Positions 9,520-21,933 of a stretch of 64,000 nucleotides of DNA are shown piece after piece. The position numbers and the translations under genes are program-made. The notes under the pieces were generated by a model. It did no database searches. It was not told the origin of the DNA and saw only the letters and a list, made by a program, of their open reading frames with translations. Positions within the stretch are counted from its first letter, which is position 1, and every line of letters starts with the position of its first letter. Source of the DNA: Thermococcus camini (GTDB lineage: Archaea > Methanobacteriota_B > Thermococci > Thermococcales > Thermococcaceae); assembly GCF_904067545.1 (NCBI RefSeq), contig NZ_LR881183.1:1492277-1556276 (forward strand), given 5' to 3'.

Positions 9520-9786
9520 ATGGAAATCGAGGCGATACTCCTCGTCTGGGGCGTCCGGGACGAGGTTCTGGAAAAGCTCCCCGTCGAAGGGTACTGGCTC
9601 TACGGGGAGTACGACTTCATAGCCAAGCTGGAATTCCGGGACGAGTTCGAGATGGAGACGTTCATGAGAGACCTCAAGCGTGTGATACACGGCGGAACTT
9701 TTAAGCTCATTCCGGTTGTGATTTCTGCCGTTAAAAACGGCGGAAAAACGAACGTCCTCGAGGGGCTCAAACATTCGGTCCCATGA
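9520..9786 (+). CDS. Stand-alone Lrp/AsnC ligand-binding (RAM-like) domain protein
   Basis: The 88-residue protein MEIEAILLVWGVRDEVLEKL has the beta-alpha-beta-beta-alpha-beta pattern of the effector domain of Lrp/AsnC regulators: YWLYGEYDFIAKLEFRDEFEMETFMRDLKRV. There is no DNA-binding domain. Such proteins usually bind amino acids or pair with full-length Lrp proteins. A GTG at 9517 overlaps as an alternative start. Its 3' end overlaps the convergent ASCH gene by 20 bases. TTTTATCC at about 9487 may be the TATA box. Confidence 0.7.
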   Translation: MEIEAILLVWGVRDEVLEKLPVEGYWLYGEYDFIAKLEFRDEFEMETFMRDLKRVIHGGTFKLIPVVISAVKNGGKTNVLEGLKHSVP

Positions 9787-10336
9787 TACCCCTCTTTTTC
9801 AGCTCCTCGTAGGCCCTCCTGAGGGCGTCCCTAATCAAGTACCTCTTGTTCATTCCCCCGAGCCTGTAAGCTGCTTTTCTCAGACTTCCCGCCTGGAGGA
9901 AAAGTTCCAGGAGTTTTCTGTCCCCCTCCGACAGGTCTAGGTACTTCAGGGCCTTCTCGGCTATCTCCACCGGCAGATTACCCTCGTAGGCGTAGTCCGA
10001 GCTCATGACCGGCTTCTCAAAGCGCTCCACGAGTCGGAAGACTATAACGTGGGCGATGGAGTCGTCGTTAACGTGCCTGTAGTGGCTTTTGAGGGCCTTT
10101 ATCAGCTCCTCCCTGCTCGAAAAACCGTCCAGAAAAGCGTCCTCGTCGGTAAGCTCGCCAACGGTTTTGCTCTCGATCCTCTCGATAACAGCCTTCCCTA
10201 TTGCGTAGCCGCCCGAATGGATAAGAACCTCGTCTCCGGGTTTGAGGTTCGGTCTCCTGCCCAGCCTCACCGTCGCTCTCTTCCTTCCGCTCAGTATCGC
10301 CTCTGCGTAGCGTCCGTCGAACTCTAGGTGCCTCAT
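9767..10336 (-). CDS. ASCH-domain protein with C-terminal helical extension
   Basis: The N-terminal 110 residues are an ASCH (PUA-like beta-barrel) domain: [23 protein letters not shown] with the conserved G-R-K-R-A-T-V-R, then [12 protein letters not shown] and [14 protein letters not shown] domains bind RNA or nucleotides. The C-terminal 70 residues are helical ([28 protein letters not shown]) and look HTH-like. It forms an operon with the second, shorter ASCH protein just upstream, overlapping by 4 bases. The substrate is unknown. Confidence 0.82.
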   Translation of the reverse strand: MRHLEFDGRYAEAILSGRKRATVRLGRRPNLKPGDEVLIHSGGYAIGKAVIERIESKTVGELTDEDAFLDGFSSREELIKALKSHYRHVNDDSIAHVIVFRLVERFEKPVMSSDYAYEGNLPVEIAEKALKYLDLSEGDRKLLELFLQAGSLRKAAYRLGGMNKRYLIRDALRRAYEELKKRGIMGPNV

Positions 10337-10671
10337 CTCCCCTCACCGAGGAGCTTGAATCTTATGGCTATGACTCCGTAGCGGTTCTCCTTCCACTTGG
10401 GATACATACCGTGGAACCTTTTCACCGCCCTCTCAAAGCTCGGCTCGTCTGGAAAGATTTTCTTTATCGGCTCCTCCCTCAGAACCTGACGGAACGTCTC
10501 GTATTCCTTCACGCCCGTGATCACGGCGGGAACCTGATCGTTAAAGATTATCTTGTCGCCGGGCTTCATTCCCCTGAACTGGGGATAGGCAACCCTGACC
10601 TCTATCCTCTTTTCCCCGGACTTTATGTAGTCCAGGTACTCCTCGCGAACCCTCAACCTGTACACTCTCAT
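10333..10671 (-). CDS. Small ASCH-domain protein
   Basis: About 112 residues, starting [30 protein letters not shown], which carries the ASCH signature I-x-S-G-x-K-x-I-E-V-R, followed by [12 protein letters not shown] and a C-terminal beta strand [10 protein letters not shown]. Similar archaeal proteins may bind or hydrolyse modified nucleotides. The ATG at 10671 is preferred over a GTG at 10680 because GTGGTGAAG precedes it. It is the first gene of the ASCH pair and ends on the start codon of its partner. Confidence 0.82.
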   Translation of the reverse strand: MRVYRLRVREEYLDYIKSGEKRIEVRVAYPQFRGMKPGDKIIFNDQVPAVITGVKEYETFRQVLREEPIKKIFPDEPSFERAVKRFHGMYPKWKENRYGVIAIRFKLLGEGR

Positions 10672-10761
10672 CTTCACCACGACCCCGATTCCACTCCCCG
10701 CTTAAAAGGCTGATGGAAACTTTTAAATCCTTTAGCACCGAATTAAAGTCAGGTGTGAGAG

Positions 10762-10929
10762 ATGAGAAGAAGCGCTCAGGGGGCCATTGAGTACCTTTTC
10801 ATGCTGGCTGCAGTGCTCGTGCTCGTGCTCATCGCTGCCAGAGTGGTGCTCAACGGTGTTAAGAACATGAACGAGGCCATCTCCAACTACGTGACCCAGG
10901 TGAGACAGGAGATACTCGAAGACCTCTGA
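10762..10929 (+). CDS. Type IV pilin-like protein with class III signal peptide
   Basis: The 55-residue product MRRSAQGAIEYLFMLAAVLV is a textbook class III signal peptide: a short basic leader MRRSA, cleavage before Gln, then QGAIEYLFML (Q-x-x-x-E motif) and a hydrophobic helix. The remaining 30 residues form a short helical tail. A TATA-like TTTTAAATCC lies at about 10724 and AGGTGTGAGAG precedes the ATG. The following gene, 9 bases on, is a prepilin peptidase, which would process this leader. It could be a minor pilin or an adhesin subunit. Confidence 0.85.
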   Translation: MRRSAQGAIEYLFMLAAVLVLVLIAARVVLNGVKNMNEAISNYVTQVRQEILEDL

Positions 10930-10938
10930 GGTGAAATC

Positions 10939-12147
10939 ATGGAATACGTTCCCCTTCTTCTGGGGCTGGTTATGGGAGTCGTTACTTCGTATACCGATAT
11001 GAAAACGGGATTCATAGATGATATACACGTTTTTCCAACCCTCGCACTAATCGGAAAGCTCCTCGGATGGGAGAGCGAGGAAAGTGAGGGGCTCCTCGAC
11101 AGGATACCGATTCCAGCCGTCGAAGTTGGCATACTTTACTACCTCTACCAGGGACTCCACACCCAGCACAACACCATCCCGGCCGTTTCCGGGGTTCTGG
11201 GTTTCATTCTGGGACTTATTCTGGGCCTGCTGCTCTATTACATCGGCGCCTGGGCCAGCGGCGACGCCGTAATACTGGCCGGATTCTCCACACTGCTTCC
11301 TTACCCGCCCTCGACCGCGTCAATGGTGCCCCCCTATGCCATAGGCTACCCGCTCTATCCACTGACCGTGCTGCTGAACAGCATCATAGCGGTCTTCCCG
11401 TTCATATTCATCTACTCCTTCGGCGTGATCATCGCCAGAAGGCAGTTCGAGGAGCTAAGAAAGATATTCACGGACAGGGCACGGCTGACCGCTGAGGTTG
11501 CCCTCTGGATAATGGCCGCACTAGGCTTCCGGCTGATGATCTACGAAACGACAGGAGTGGTTATAGCCGGAATCTGGTCGTGGATCCTCACAGTAGCGGT
11601 GATATACGTCCTGGGCAAGTTCAGGAAAGTCGGGGACGTCATCGGAATAGCCGTTCTGGCGTATCTCCTATACATCGACCCGCTGCCGATGGCAAGGGCT
11701 TTCCTAAAGCTCCTCGCAGTGCTGTACCTGTTCAAGGTGTTTTTCTCCCTTGTGAAGTTTATGAGAAGGAGCGTCCTGATGGAAGAGGTGCCCGTCGAAG
11801 CGCTTGAAGAGTGGGATATACTAGGGGAAACCGTGTTCGAGAGGGACGGAGAAATCTACAGGGACAGGGCCGACCTCTTCACGCGTATCAAGAACGCCGT
11901 CACCTCAGCGGACCCCTCCCTCCTCCGGCCCGACTACGGGAGGGTTATTGCATCATCCTCCGCGGAGGGCCTCAGGAAAGAGCAGATAGAAGAGCTCAGA
12001 CGCCTCGTGGAGGAAGGAAGGCTTGAAAACAGGTTCCTGAGAAAGAAGTCGATGCCCTTCGCCCCGGCGCTCTTCCTAGGCTTCCTGATAAGCTACTTCT
12101 GGGGCGACATCTTCTGGTGGATCCAGCTCAAGATAGCGGGACTGTGA
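10939..12147 (+). CDS. Type IV prepilin (class III signal) peptidase, A24 family, with long C-terminal extension
   Basis: An aspartic membrane protease that cleaves class III signal peptides. Both catalytic aspartates are visible: YTDMKTGFI near residue 20 and the GD of WASGDAVILAG near residue 110. Multiple hydrophobic segments surround them. After about residue 240 comes a soluble charged region (residues 270-365) and a final membrane helix, which makes it longer (402) than the typical FlaK/EppA size of about 230. It is translated 9 bases after the pilin gene, so substrate and peptidase are co-expressed. GAGGTGAAATC is the ribosome binding site. Confidence 0.85.
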   Translation: MEYVPLLLGLVMGVVTSYTDMKTGFIDDIHVFPTLALIGKLLGWESEESEGLLDRIPIPAVEVGILYYLYQGLHTQHNTIPAVSGVLGFILGLILGLLLYYIGAWASGDAVILAGFSTLLPYPPSTASMVPPYAIGYPLYPLTVLLNSIIAVFPFIFIYSFGVIIARRQFEELRKIFTDRARLTAEVALWIMAALGFRLMIYETTGVVIAGIWSWILTVAVIYVLGKFRKVGDVIGIAVLAYLLYIDPLPMARAFLKLLAVLYLFKVFFSLVKFMRRSVLMEEVPVEALEEWDILGETVFERDGEIYRDRADLFTRIKNAVTSADPSLLRPDYGRVIASSSAEGLRKEQIEELRRLVEEGRLENRFLRKKSMPFAPALFLGFLISYFWGDIFWWIQLKIAGL

Positions 12148-12148
12148 G

Positions 12149-12162
12149 AAAAGGATTTAAAA
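12149..12162 (+). promoter_or_regulatory. BRE/TATA promoter of the tandem guide-RNA unit
   Basis: AAAAGG (BRE-like) followed by ATTTAAAA (TATA) lies just after the peptidase stop codon. The expected initiation point about 25 bases from the TATA centre is near 12182, where the GC-rich H/ACA stem begins. Confidence 0.65.
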
Positions 12163-12180
12163 CCGCCGTCGAAATTTTAT

Positions 12181-12240
12181 CTGGCCCGGCGCCCGCCCAC
12201 CCCGCGGAGGAGTGAGGCGGGGGTTCCGGCCGGGCCAACA
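12181..12240 (+). ncRNA. Putative H/ACA box guide sRNA (pseudouridylation)
   Basis: A single GC-rich stem-loop is closed by TGGCCCGGC (12182-12190) paired with GCCGGGCCA, and ACA follows immediately at the 3' end (about 12238-12240), as in single-stem archaeal H/ACA RNAs. An upper CCCC/GGGG stem about 14 bases upstream of ACA leaves an internal loop that could be the pseudouridylation pocket. The apical GAGGAGTGAGG contains GA steps expected for a k-turn/k-loop bound by L7Ae. The target is not identified. It sits in an otherwise AT-rich gap with its own promoter. Confidence 0.62.
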
Positions 12241-12297
12241 GGGGGATGACGAGCTTTTGCTTTGCTGACTGTGATGAGCACGCCCTTCACTGACCCC
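12241..12297 (+). ncRNA. C/D box guide sRNA
   Basis: Terminal stem GGGGG (12241-12245) pairs with CCCC (12294-12297). Box C ATGACGA is at 12246-12252, then guide GCTTTTGCTTTG (12 nt), D' CTGA at 12265-12268, C' TGATGA at 12272-12277, guide GCACGCCCTTCA (12 nt) and D CTGA at 12290-12293. The D guide is complementary to UGAAGGGCGUGC, which resembles the conserved 5' part of archaeal 23S rRNA. It follows the H/ACA element with no gap, so both are probably cut from one transcript. Its 3' end overlaps the last 11 bases of the convergent HAD gene. Confidence 0.9.
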
Positions 12298-12919
12298 GTC
12301 CTTCTATCAGCCCCCTGATTATCTCCATGACCTCGTGGAGGCTCTCGACGTTGTGGTCACCCTCAACACCCTCGTGGGGGTTTATCGCTATGCTGACGTC
12401 TGCTTCTTTAAACATGCTCAGGTCGTTGTATCCATCGCCAACCGCTATCGTCAGCTCGGGCTTGAGCTCATCCTTAAGCTCCCTGAGTATAATCCCCTTG
12501 CTCTTGAAGTCAACGAGGGGATTTACTTTTCCGGTAACGACGCCGTTTTCAAAGATCAGCTCGTTGGCAAAAACGTAGTCAACCCCGAGCTCCTTGGCGA
12601 TCCTTCCAGCCAAGCACATGAGACCGCTTGACAGTATCGCTATCTTGAAGTCGTTCTCCTTCAGAAACTCGATGAGCTCCTTTGCCCCATCCATGTACTC
12701 GACCGAGTTCGCCCATTCCATTATTTCTTCTCTTGTGTGCCCCTTCCACAGGGAGGCATCGAGGTCGGCCCACTCCACGTAGTCTATCTTTCCCGCAAAG
12801 AAGAGTTCGGCGTACTCCTTCCCCTTCTCCCAGGTTCCAAACCTCTTGTGAAGCTCCACCCAGCTGGAGATGGATTTGACCAGAGTTCCTTCAAGGTCAA
12901 AGGCTATGAGCCTCACCAT
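12287..12919 (-). CDS. Phosphoserine-phosphatase-like HAD hydrolase
   Basis: The 210-residue protein has all four HAD motifs: motif I AFDLEGTLV (D-x-E variant as in archaeal SerB-like enzymes), motif II AILSSGLMCLAGRIAKELG, a Lys in VDFKSKGIIL and motif IV AVGDGYNDLSMFKEAD. The layout is that of the SerB/phosphoserine phosphatase group, which makes serine from phosphoserine, but ThrH-like or other phosphomonoesterases share it. The ATG at 12919 has a GGTGGTAC ribosome binding site. It converges on the guide RNA unit. Confidence 0.82.
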   Translation of the reverse strand: MVRLIAFDLEGTLVKSISSWVELHKRFGTWEKGKEYAELFFAGKIDYVEWADLDASLWKGHTREEIMEWANSVEYMDGAKELIEFLKENDFKIAILSSGLMCLAGRIAKELGVDYVFANELIFENGVVTGKVNPLVDFKSKGIILRELKDELKPELTIAVGDGYNDLSMFKEADVSIAINPHEGVEGDHNVESLHEVMEIIRGLIEGRGQ

Positions 12920-12958
12920 AGTACCACCTAAAGAAAAGCCCGGAGGGAGCTTAAAAGC

Positions 12959-15408
<2,450 letters not shown>

Positions 15409-15412
15409 TACC

Positions 15413-15832
15413 ATGAGCAAGAAAAAATTCATCCGCCAGAGGGAGCAGAGGGAAAAGCGCAGGATCGCCCGAGAGAGGATTGAGACCCTCTTTACGCTCG
15501 CAGAAAGGGTTTTTCCCTATGAGCCAGAGCTGGCCAATCGCTACGTTGAGATAGCCCTCGCGGTTCAGCAGAAGGCCAGGATAAGGATGCCGAGAAAGTG
15601 GAAAAGGCGATACTGCAAGAAATGCCATTCCTTCCTCGTTCCGGGCGTTAACGCCAGGGTGAGGCTCAGGAACGGCCACGTTGTCATTAAGTGCCTCAAC
15701 TGCGGCCACATAACGAGGTACCCGTACATCAGGGAGCAGAAGGAGCGTAGAAAAGCCTCCCTTACGGGGGAAACCGTCGAAAATGGACGGGGGGCCAAAG
15801 CACCGTCAGAAAATCATTCCAATCCCCGCTGA
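15413..15832 (+). CDS. rnp4: Ribonuclease P protein component 4 (Rpp21 homologue)
   Basis: A subunit of archaeal RNase P, which trims the 5' leader of pre-tRNAs. The basic N-terminus with two helices (EQREKRRIARERIETLFTLAERVF and ELANRYVEIALAVQQKARIRMP) precedes the zinc ribbon CKKC (about residue 69) and CLNC (about residue 95), matching Rpp21/Rnp4. The length of 139 is slightly longer than usual because of a polar C-terminal tail. ATG 15413 lies 4 bases after the upstream stop, and the 3' end overlaps the convergent cyclase-family gene by 19 bases. Confidence 0.92.
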   Translation: MSKKKFIRQREQREKRRIARERIETLFTLAERVFPYEPELANRYVEIALAVQQKARIRMPRKWKRRYCKKCHSFLVPGVNARVRLRNGHVVIKCLNCGHITRYPYIREQKERRKASLTGETVENGRGAKAPSENHSNPR

Positions 15833-16395
15833 ACTATCGCCACCGCCCTGACGGGGCTTCCTGAGCCACCCTCTATTCTCAGGGGAAAAGCTGCAAAGGT
15901 GAATTCCATCCCGATGAGGACTTCCAGGTTGACCAGATTCTCGAAAACGGGGACCTCCGCACTCAGGAGTATCCTGTGAACGGCGTCGTCCCCGATGCTC
16001 ATGGCATCAGTCCCGACTGCCCTTGCACCTTCCGCCACCAGGAACAGCGCCACCTCAGGGGAGAGCTCCCTGCCGCCCGTCAGGAAAAGCACCATCTTTC
16101 CAAAGTAGCCGCCATCAGGAATCTCGTCGAGTCCTACAGGCCCATCCCCCTCCCTGACATCCAGAACGATGCCCTCACCGATGAACTTCTCAAGCGGCAT
16201 CTCATCAACCGTCTTTCCACCGGGAATAAAGTGCGCAGGGGCATCAACGTGGGTGCCGGAATGCTCCCCCATCTTCAGGACGTTCATGTAGTAGCCGTCC
16301 CTGTCGATGACGGCCCAGAGCTTCACACTCACGGGCGGGTCGTCCGGGTAAACTGGGGTGTTTTCCGAGATGGGGAGGGAGAGGTCGAGTATCAT
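15814..16395 (-). CDS. Cyclase-family (kynurenine formamidase-like) metal hydrolase
   Basis: The metal-binding signature of the family, H-S-G-T-H-x-D-x-P-x-H, is present as EHSGTHVDAPAHFIPGG at about residues 44-60. The N-terminus ILDLSLPISENTPVYPDDP is also typical, and the C-terminal LVNLEVLIGMEFTFAAFPLRIEGGSGSPVRAVAI matches. The reaction in Thermococcales is not established; amide or ester hydrolysis of small molecules is likely. The divergent neighbour is ahcY. Confidence 0.88.
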   Translation of the reverse strand: MILDLSLPISENTPVYPDDPPVSVKLWAVIDRDGYYMNVLKMGEHSGTHVDAPAHFIPGGKTVDEMPLEKFIGEGIVLDVREGDGPVGLDEIPDGGYFGKMVLFLTGGRELSPEVALFLVAEGARAVGTDAMSIGDDAVHRILLSAEVPVFENLVNLEVLIGMEFTFAAFPLRIEGGSGSPVRAVAIVQRGLE

Positions 16396-16537
16396 GGGAA
16401 CACCAACAGTTATAGCGCCATCACCCTAAAAACCTTTCCGGAGGTTGAATGAACCACATTAAATATGAAATTGAATACACAAAAATGGTAGCCCAAGTGT
16501 TTTAAGGTATGGCCCCATAGGTTCACCGGTGATGATG

Positions 16538-17803
16538 ATGAACTGCACGAGGGATTACTGCGTTAAGGACATCAACCTGGCCCCGGACGGCGAGAAAAAG
16601 ATAGACTGGGTCTCCAGGTTTATGCCTGTTCTCCAGGCAATAAGAAAGGAATTCGAGGAGAAAAGGCCCTTCAAGGGAGTCAGGATCGCGGCAACACTGC
16701 ACCTTGAGATGAAGACGGCTTTTCTGCTCCTCACACTCAAGGCTGCCGGTGCGGAGGTCTCGGCGGCGGCCAGCAACCCGCTCTCAACCCAGGACGACGT
16801 TGTCGCTGCCTTGGCAAAGGCAGGGGTCAAGGTCTACGCGATTCGCGGGGAGGACAGGGAGCAGTACTATGAGTTCCTGCACAAGGCGCTCGACATAGAA
16901 CCGAACATCATCATAGACGACGGCGCGGATATGGTCTCGACGGTGCTGAAGGAGAGAACCGAGCTGATAGACGGACTCTGGGGGGCGAGCGAGGAAACGA
17001 CAACCGGCGTCATAAGGCTCCGCGCCATGGAGAAGGACGGCGTGTTGAGGTTCCCCATCATAGCGGTGAACGACAGCTACACAAAATACCTATTCGACAA
17101 CCGCTACGGTACCGGCCAGTCAACGTGGGACGGAATCCTGAGAACCACCAACCTCCTCGTTGCCGGAAAAAACGTGGTTGTAGTCGGCTACGGCTGGTGC
17201 GGCAGGGGCATAGCGATGAGAGCTAAAGGTCTCGGAGCAACGGTTATAGTCGTCGAGGTTGACCCGATTAGAGCTCTGGAGGCCAGAATGGACGGGTTCT
17301 TGGTCATGGACATGATGGAAGCGGCGAAGGTGGGCGACATCTTCATCACCTCGACGGGCGACATCAACTGCATAAGGAAGGAGCACTTCGAGGTCATGAA
17401 GGATGGGGTCATTTTAGCCAACGCCGGCCACTTCGACGTGGAGATAAGCAAACCGGACCTCGAGGAGCTGGCGGTCGAGATAAGCGAGCCGAGGCCGAAC
17501 ATAACCGAGTACAAGCTCAAAGATGGAAGGAGGCTTTACCTTCTCGCTGAGGGCAGGCTTGTAAATCTCGCCGCGGCAGACGGCCACCCGGCGGAAATAA
17601 TGGATATGAGCTTCGCCCTGCAAGCGAAGGCGGCCGAATACATACTGAACAACCACGAGAGGCTTGAACCGAGGGTCTACGTGCTCCCGAGGGAAATAGA
17701 CGAGATGGTCGCTCGCATAAAGCTCGCCTCGATGGGGATAAAAATCGAGGAGCTCACCGAGGAGCAGAGGAAATACCTGGAAAGCTGGGAGCACGGGACC
17801 TGA
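16538..17803 (+). CDS. ahcY: Adenosylhomocysteinase
   Basis: Splits S-adenosylhomocysteine into adenosine and homocysteine and so relieves product inhibition of the many methyltransferases. Visible signatures are [24 protein letters not shown], the substrate region [32 protein letters not shown] and the NAD-binding [18 protein letters not shown]. The length is about 421. Several ATGs are stacked at the start (16532, 16535, 16538). [11 protein letters not shown] at 16538 is chosen because GGTGAT lies 4-5 bases upstream. TTTTAAGG at about 16500 is the likely TATA box. Confidence 0.97.
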   Translation: MNCTRDYCVKDINLAPDGEKKIDWVSRFMPVLQAIRKEFEEKRPFKGVRIAATLHLEMKTAFLLLTLKAAGAEVSAAASNPLSTQDDVVAALAKAGVKVYAIRGEDREQYYEFLHKALDIEPNIIIDDGADMVSTVLKERTELIDGLWGASEETTTGVIRLRAMEKDGVLRFPIIAVNDSYTKYLFDNRYGTGQSTWDGILRTTNLLVAGKNVVVVGYGWCGRGIAMRAKGLGATVIVVEVDPIRALEARMDGFLVMDMMEAAKVGDIFITSTGDINCIRKEHFEVMKDGVILANAGHFDVEISKPDLEELAVEISEPRPNITEYKLKDGRRLYLLAEGRLVNLAAADGHPAEIMDMSFALQAKAAEYILNNHERLEPRVYVLPREIDEMVARIKLASMGIKIEELTEEQRKYLESWEHGT

Positions 17804-17829
17804 GTCCCTTTTCTTTTCGGGTGATGACT

Positions 17830-18486
17830 ATGAACTTCGAACCCTTCAAACTCGTTCCCGTTGGCTACGTGAGAAAGGACGGAGAGACCTTCATCGAGAT
17901 CCTCCCGGAGTTCAGGGAAGCTATGGACGGCCTTGCCGAGGGCGACTGGATAAAGCTGATCCTCTGGTTCCACGCCAGCGACACCCCGGAAAGGAGGAAC
18001 GTCCTGAAGGTTCACCCCTACAACAACCCGGAGAATCCGCTGAGGGGAGTTTTTGCCACGCGCTCACCCTACAGGCCGAACCCGGTGGCGCTCTACACCG
18101 TCAGGATACACCGCATCGAAGGGAGGAGGCTCTACATAGACGATATCGACGCCTTCGACGAAACCCCGGTGGTTGACATCAAAATCTTCGTCGAGCGCTA
18201 CGACTGCCCGAAGGAGGTTCCGATTGAAGAAAGGGAGGCCCACATCAGAAAGGGCAGGATGATAGGTGAGGTGAACCTTATCCCGAGAAAAGCAGAACAC
18301 CTCGACGAGCTTGAGGAGGTTTCTCCAGAGGAGTACGACGCGCTGATACTTGAAATCGGGCCGAAGACAACCACACTTACCGCGAAAGAGTTAGCGGAGC
18401 TCATCGAGGCGTTGAAAGATGTCTACGAGAACCTGCCCGTGGAGATAAAGGACAAGCTCAGAACACATGTAATGCACTCGCCTTGA
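17830..18486 (+). CDS. trmO: tRNA (N6-threonylcarbamoyladenosine(37)-N6)-methyltransferase TrmO
   Basis: SAM-dependent enzyme of the TsaA/TrmO (VirR-like) family that methylates t6A37. The family motifs are present: PVGYVRKD at the start, [21 protein letters not shown], then [24 protein letters not shown] and the D-x-K-x-F segment [14 protein letters not shown]. The C-terminal 60 residues form an extra helical part. ATG 17830 is preferred over 17824 because GGGTGAT is 5 bases upstream. Its 3' end overlaps wtpC (convergent) by 29 bases. It follows ahcY in the same direction, which suits a SAM-using enzyme. Confidence 0.9.
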   Translation: MNFEPFKLVPVGYVRKDGETFIEILPEFREAMDGLAEGDWIKLILWFHASDTPERRNVLKVHPYNNPENPLRGVFATRSPYRPNPVALYTVRIHRIEGRRLYIDDIDAFDETPVVDIKIFVERYDCPKEVPIEEREAHIRKGRMIGEVNLIPRKAEHLDELEEVSPEEYDALILEIGPKTTTLTAKELAELIEALKDVYENLPVEIKDKLRTHVMHSP

Positions 18487-19492
18487 AGCTGACGTAGAGC
18501 TCTTTTCCCTTCGTTATTCCCATCTCCAACATCGAGGAGCGGGTTATGAAGGCCCTGAGGTGTAACCCGTCGATTCTCAAATGAACCCTGACGAGCGGGC
18601 CGAGCTCTTCAACCGACTCGACAGTTGCCCTGAACTCGTTTCTGGCCGAGCTCCTGATGGGTTCAAGGGAGAGTATTATATCCTCCGGCCTTAGGCCAAC
18701 GCGAACCCTTCCCATGGTCTCGGCGGGAAGCTCTATCTCGACCCCGTTGCTCCTCAGAATTCTTCCCTCCACGGTGCCCTCGATGATGTTCTCGAAGCCG
18801 AGGAAGCGAGCGACCTCTTCGCTCGTCGGCCTCGAAAAGACGTCCCTGACGGGGCCAACCTGCACAAGCCTTCCGTTGAGCATAACGCCTACCCTGTCGC
18901 CCAGGCTAACCGCCTCCTCGAAGGAGTGGGTGACGTGCAAAGCCGTGAAGCCAAGCTCTTCCCTCCAGCGCTTCATCTCACCTATGAGCTTCGCCCTGGT
19001 CTGAACGTCGAGGTTCGCGAATGGCTCGTCCATGAGCAGAAGCTCGGGTTCCACAACAAGGGCCCTCGCTATGGCCACGCGCTGCTGCTCGCCACCGCTC
19101 AAGGTCTTCGGTTTTCTGCGGAGGAGGTGGCCTATTCCCAGAATCCCGGATATTTCCCCAACTTTCCTCTCGATTTCAGACCTTGGAATCCCCCGGAGCT
19201 TAAGTCCAAAGGCTATGTTGTCGAAAACGCTCATGTGGGGAAAGAGGGCGTAGTTCTGGGGGATATAAGCGAGCCCACGCCTCTCGGGAGGGAAGTGGGT
19301 TATGTCCTCACCGTTGAGGACTATCTTTCCGACGTCGGGTTCGATTATGCCCGCTATTATCTCAAGGAGCACAGTCTTCCCGGCCCCGCTCGGGCCGAGG
19401 ATTATGAAGTGCTCCCCCTCGCTCACGTCAAAGCTTATTCCCCTCAGCCGGAACTCCTTCCAGTCCTTGGAGACTTCTCTGACCTCAAGCAT
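18458..19492 (-). CDS. wtpC: Tungstate/molybdate ABC transporter, ATP-binding subunit
   Basis: The ATPase of the WtpABC importer, which supplies tungsten for the tungstopterin oxidoreductases of Thermococcales. Walker A is GPSGAGKTV (about residue 33), the Q-loop is in IPQNYALF, the signature is [15 protein letters not shown] and Walker B is [12 protein letters not shown], followed by the His switch VTHSF. A C-terminal TOBE/MOP-like oxyanion-sensing domain runs from about residue 260. It overlaps wtpB by 8 bases and is last in the operon. Confidence 0.95.
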   Translation of the reverse strand: MLEVREVSKDWKEFRLRGISFDVSEGEHFIILGPSGAGKTVLLEIIAGIIEPDVGKIVLNGEDITHFPPERRGLAYIPQNYALFPHMSVFDNIAFGLKLRGIPRSEIERKVGEISGILGIGHLLRRKPKTLSGGEQQRVAIARALVVEPELLLMDEPFANLDVQTRAKLIGEMKRWREELGFTALHVTHSFEEAVSLGDRVGVMLNGRLVQVGPVRDVFSRPTSEEVARFLGFENIIEGTVEGRILRSNGVEIELPAETMGRVRVGLRPEDIILSLEPIRSSARNEFRATVESVEELGPLVRVHLRIDGLHLRAFITRSSMLEMGITKGKELYVSFKASALHVF

Positions 19493-20231
19493 TGGCCTTC
19501 CTCCCCACGAGCCAGCGCAGGATAACGAAAACGGTGAGGCTCATCACGATAAGGACAACGGAAATCGGTCTCGAGGCCCTCAGGCCGTAGTTGTTGAAGT
19601 ACTCCATAACGAGAACCTGAGCCGTTTTAGGATAATACGCGACGATGAGTATAGCACCGACCTCGCTTATAGCACGAGCCCACGTCATTATGGCCCCGCT
19701 CGCTATGGCCGGAAACGCCATCGGGAGCGCTATTGAGAAGAACGCTCTCATACGCGACGCCCCGAGGGTTCTGGCAACGTTTTCGAGCTTCTCGTCAACA
19801 GCTAAGAAGCCATCTCGCGCGGCGTTTATCGCAAATGGGGCCGAAACAAAGAGCATGGCCGCTATTATACCTTTGTAGCTGTCGAGGATTGCGCTGGAGA
19901 AGGTAACGAGTAGCATTATTCCGACGACTGAGTGCGGGATGACAATGGGGACATCAACCAGGGCCTGGACGAGGCTCTTTCCTGGAAACTCCTTCCTCGC
20001 CAGAACGTAGCCGAGGGGAACGCCGAGGAGAAGTGCTATCAAAGCAGTCGCTGTCGCTGTAAGGAGGGAGTTCCTGAGGGCCTCGATAACGTAGGGGTCG
20101 TGAAGGGTTTTGAGGAGCATATCCACGTCCGAGGCCTGCTTTGCCAGTATGACGAGCAGGGGCAGGGCTATGTAGAGTATTAGAAAGCTCCCCAGGGCTG
20201 CAAAGAAGTAGAGAGTGTAATCCCTCCCCAT
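19485..20231 (-). CDS. wtpB: Tungstate/molybdate ABC transporter, permease subunit
   Basis: About six membrane helices form this integral membrane channel. The coupling-helix signature of ABC importer permeases is seen as [30 protein letters not shown] (EAA loop). The ATG at 20231 ([10 protein letters not shown]) follows GGGGATCGCC; an ATG at 20243 is an alternative. It lies between wtpA (38 bases upstream) and wtpC (overlapping). Confidence 0.94.
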   Translation of the reverse strand: MGRDYTLYFFAALGSFLILYIALPLLVILAKQASDVDMLLKTLHDPYVIEALRNSLLTATATALIALLLGVPLGYVLARKEFPGKSLVQALVDVPIVIPHSVVGIMLLVTFSSAILDSYKGIIAAMLFVSAPFAINAARDGFLAVDEKLENVARTLGASRMRAFFSIALPMAFPAIASGAIMTWARAISEVGAILIVAYYPKTAQVLVMEYFNNYGLRASRPISVVLIVMSLTVFVILRWLVGRKANA

Positions 20232-20269
20232 GGCGATCCCCATAGAGTTGGATAAGGTGAATAAAAACC

Positions 20270-21367
<1,098 letters not shown>

Positions 21368-21373
21368 TTAACG

Positions 21374-21931
21374 TTAACGATTTTGTTTTCTCAAGGCCAC
21401 AAGCCCCTCCACCAGATCCCGGAAGTGCTCGTAAAACTCGCTCTCGCGGAGCTTTTCCAGAGCACCCCAGAACTCGTCGAGATTGGAAAAGCCGGTCCTT
21501 TCGTACTCATACGCTTGAATCAGCATCTCCAGCTTGTCGGCGAACTTTACAAGCCTGCCCTCCAAGCTAAGCCCCTCCTCGTACTCCCTCCACAGCCTGA
21601 AGTACTCCCTCGGATTCGATGTTTTAATGAAAAGCTCCATCGCGGCCTTCTTCTCGGCCTTGCCCTTGTCGAGGTAGTACTGCGCCGTCAGGGGTATGTC
21701 TGTGACCCTCGCCTCCGCCAGGTCGTGGAGAAGGGCTATCTTGAGGGCCCGCTCAACGTCTATCTCAAAGCCCTTCGCCTTCAGTTCATCGGCCAGAAAG
21801 AGGGTTATCAATGCCACGCGGTAGCTGTGGTCGGCTATGCTCTCGGGGTTTGAAACACCCCGAAGGAGCCAGCCGGTTCTGGGGAGCCTCTTCAGGTTTC
21901 CGGCTTCCAGAAAAAGGTCGAGAAGGGACAT
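21374..21931 (-). CDS. HD-domain phosphohydrolase (5'-deoxynucleotidase-like)
   Basis: The 185-residue protein has the metal-binding HD signature: H in SIADHSYRVALITLFLAD, the HD dyad ALLHDLAEARVTDIPL and the distal Asp in KFADKLEML. The pattern is that of the YfbR/HDDC2 group, which removes phosphate from deoxynucleoside monophosphates. The ATG at 21931 follows GGAGGAGTGAGA. It starts 3 bases before the stop region of the upstream OB-like gene, so the two are co-translated. Confidence 0.87.
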   Translation of the reverse strand: MSLLDLFLEAGNLKRLPRTGWLLRGVSNPESIADHSYRVALITLFLADELKAKGFEIDVERALKIALLHDLAEARVTDIPLTAQYYLDKGKAEKKAAMELFIKTSNPREYFRLWREYEEGLSLEGRLVKFADKLEMLIQAYEYERTGFSNLDEFWGALEKLRESEFYEHFRDLVEGLVALRKQNR

Positions 21932-21933
21932 TC

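Noticed and set aside
9517-9786. Full Lrp/AsnC regulator
   Set aside because: Only the effector-binding half is present; there is no HTH and no room for one upstream.
12181-12240. Rho-independent terminator for the peptidase gene
   Set aside because: The stem is too long and GC-rich without a T-run, it has an ACA end, and it lies after its own TATA box at start-site distance.
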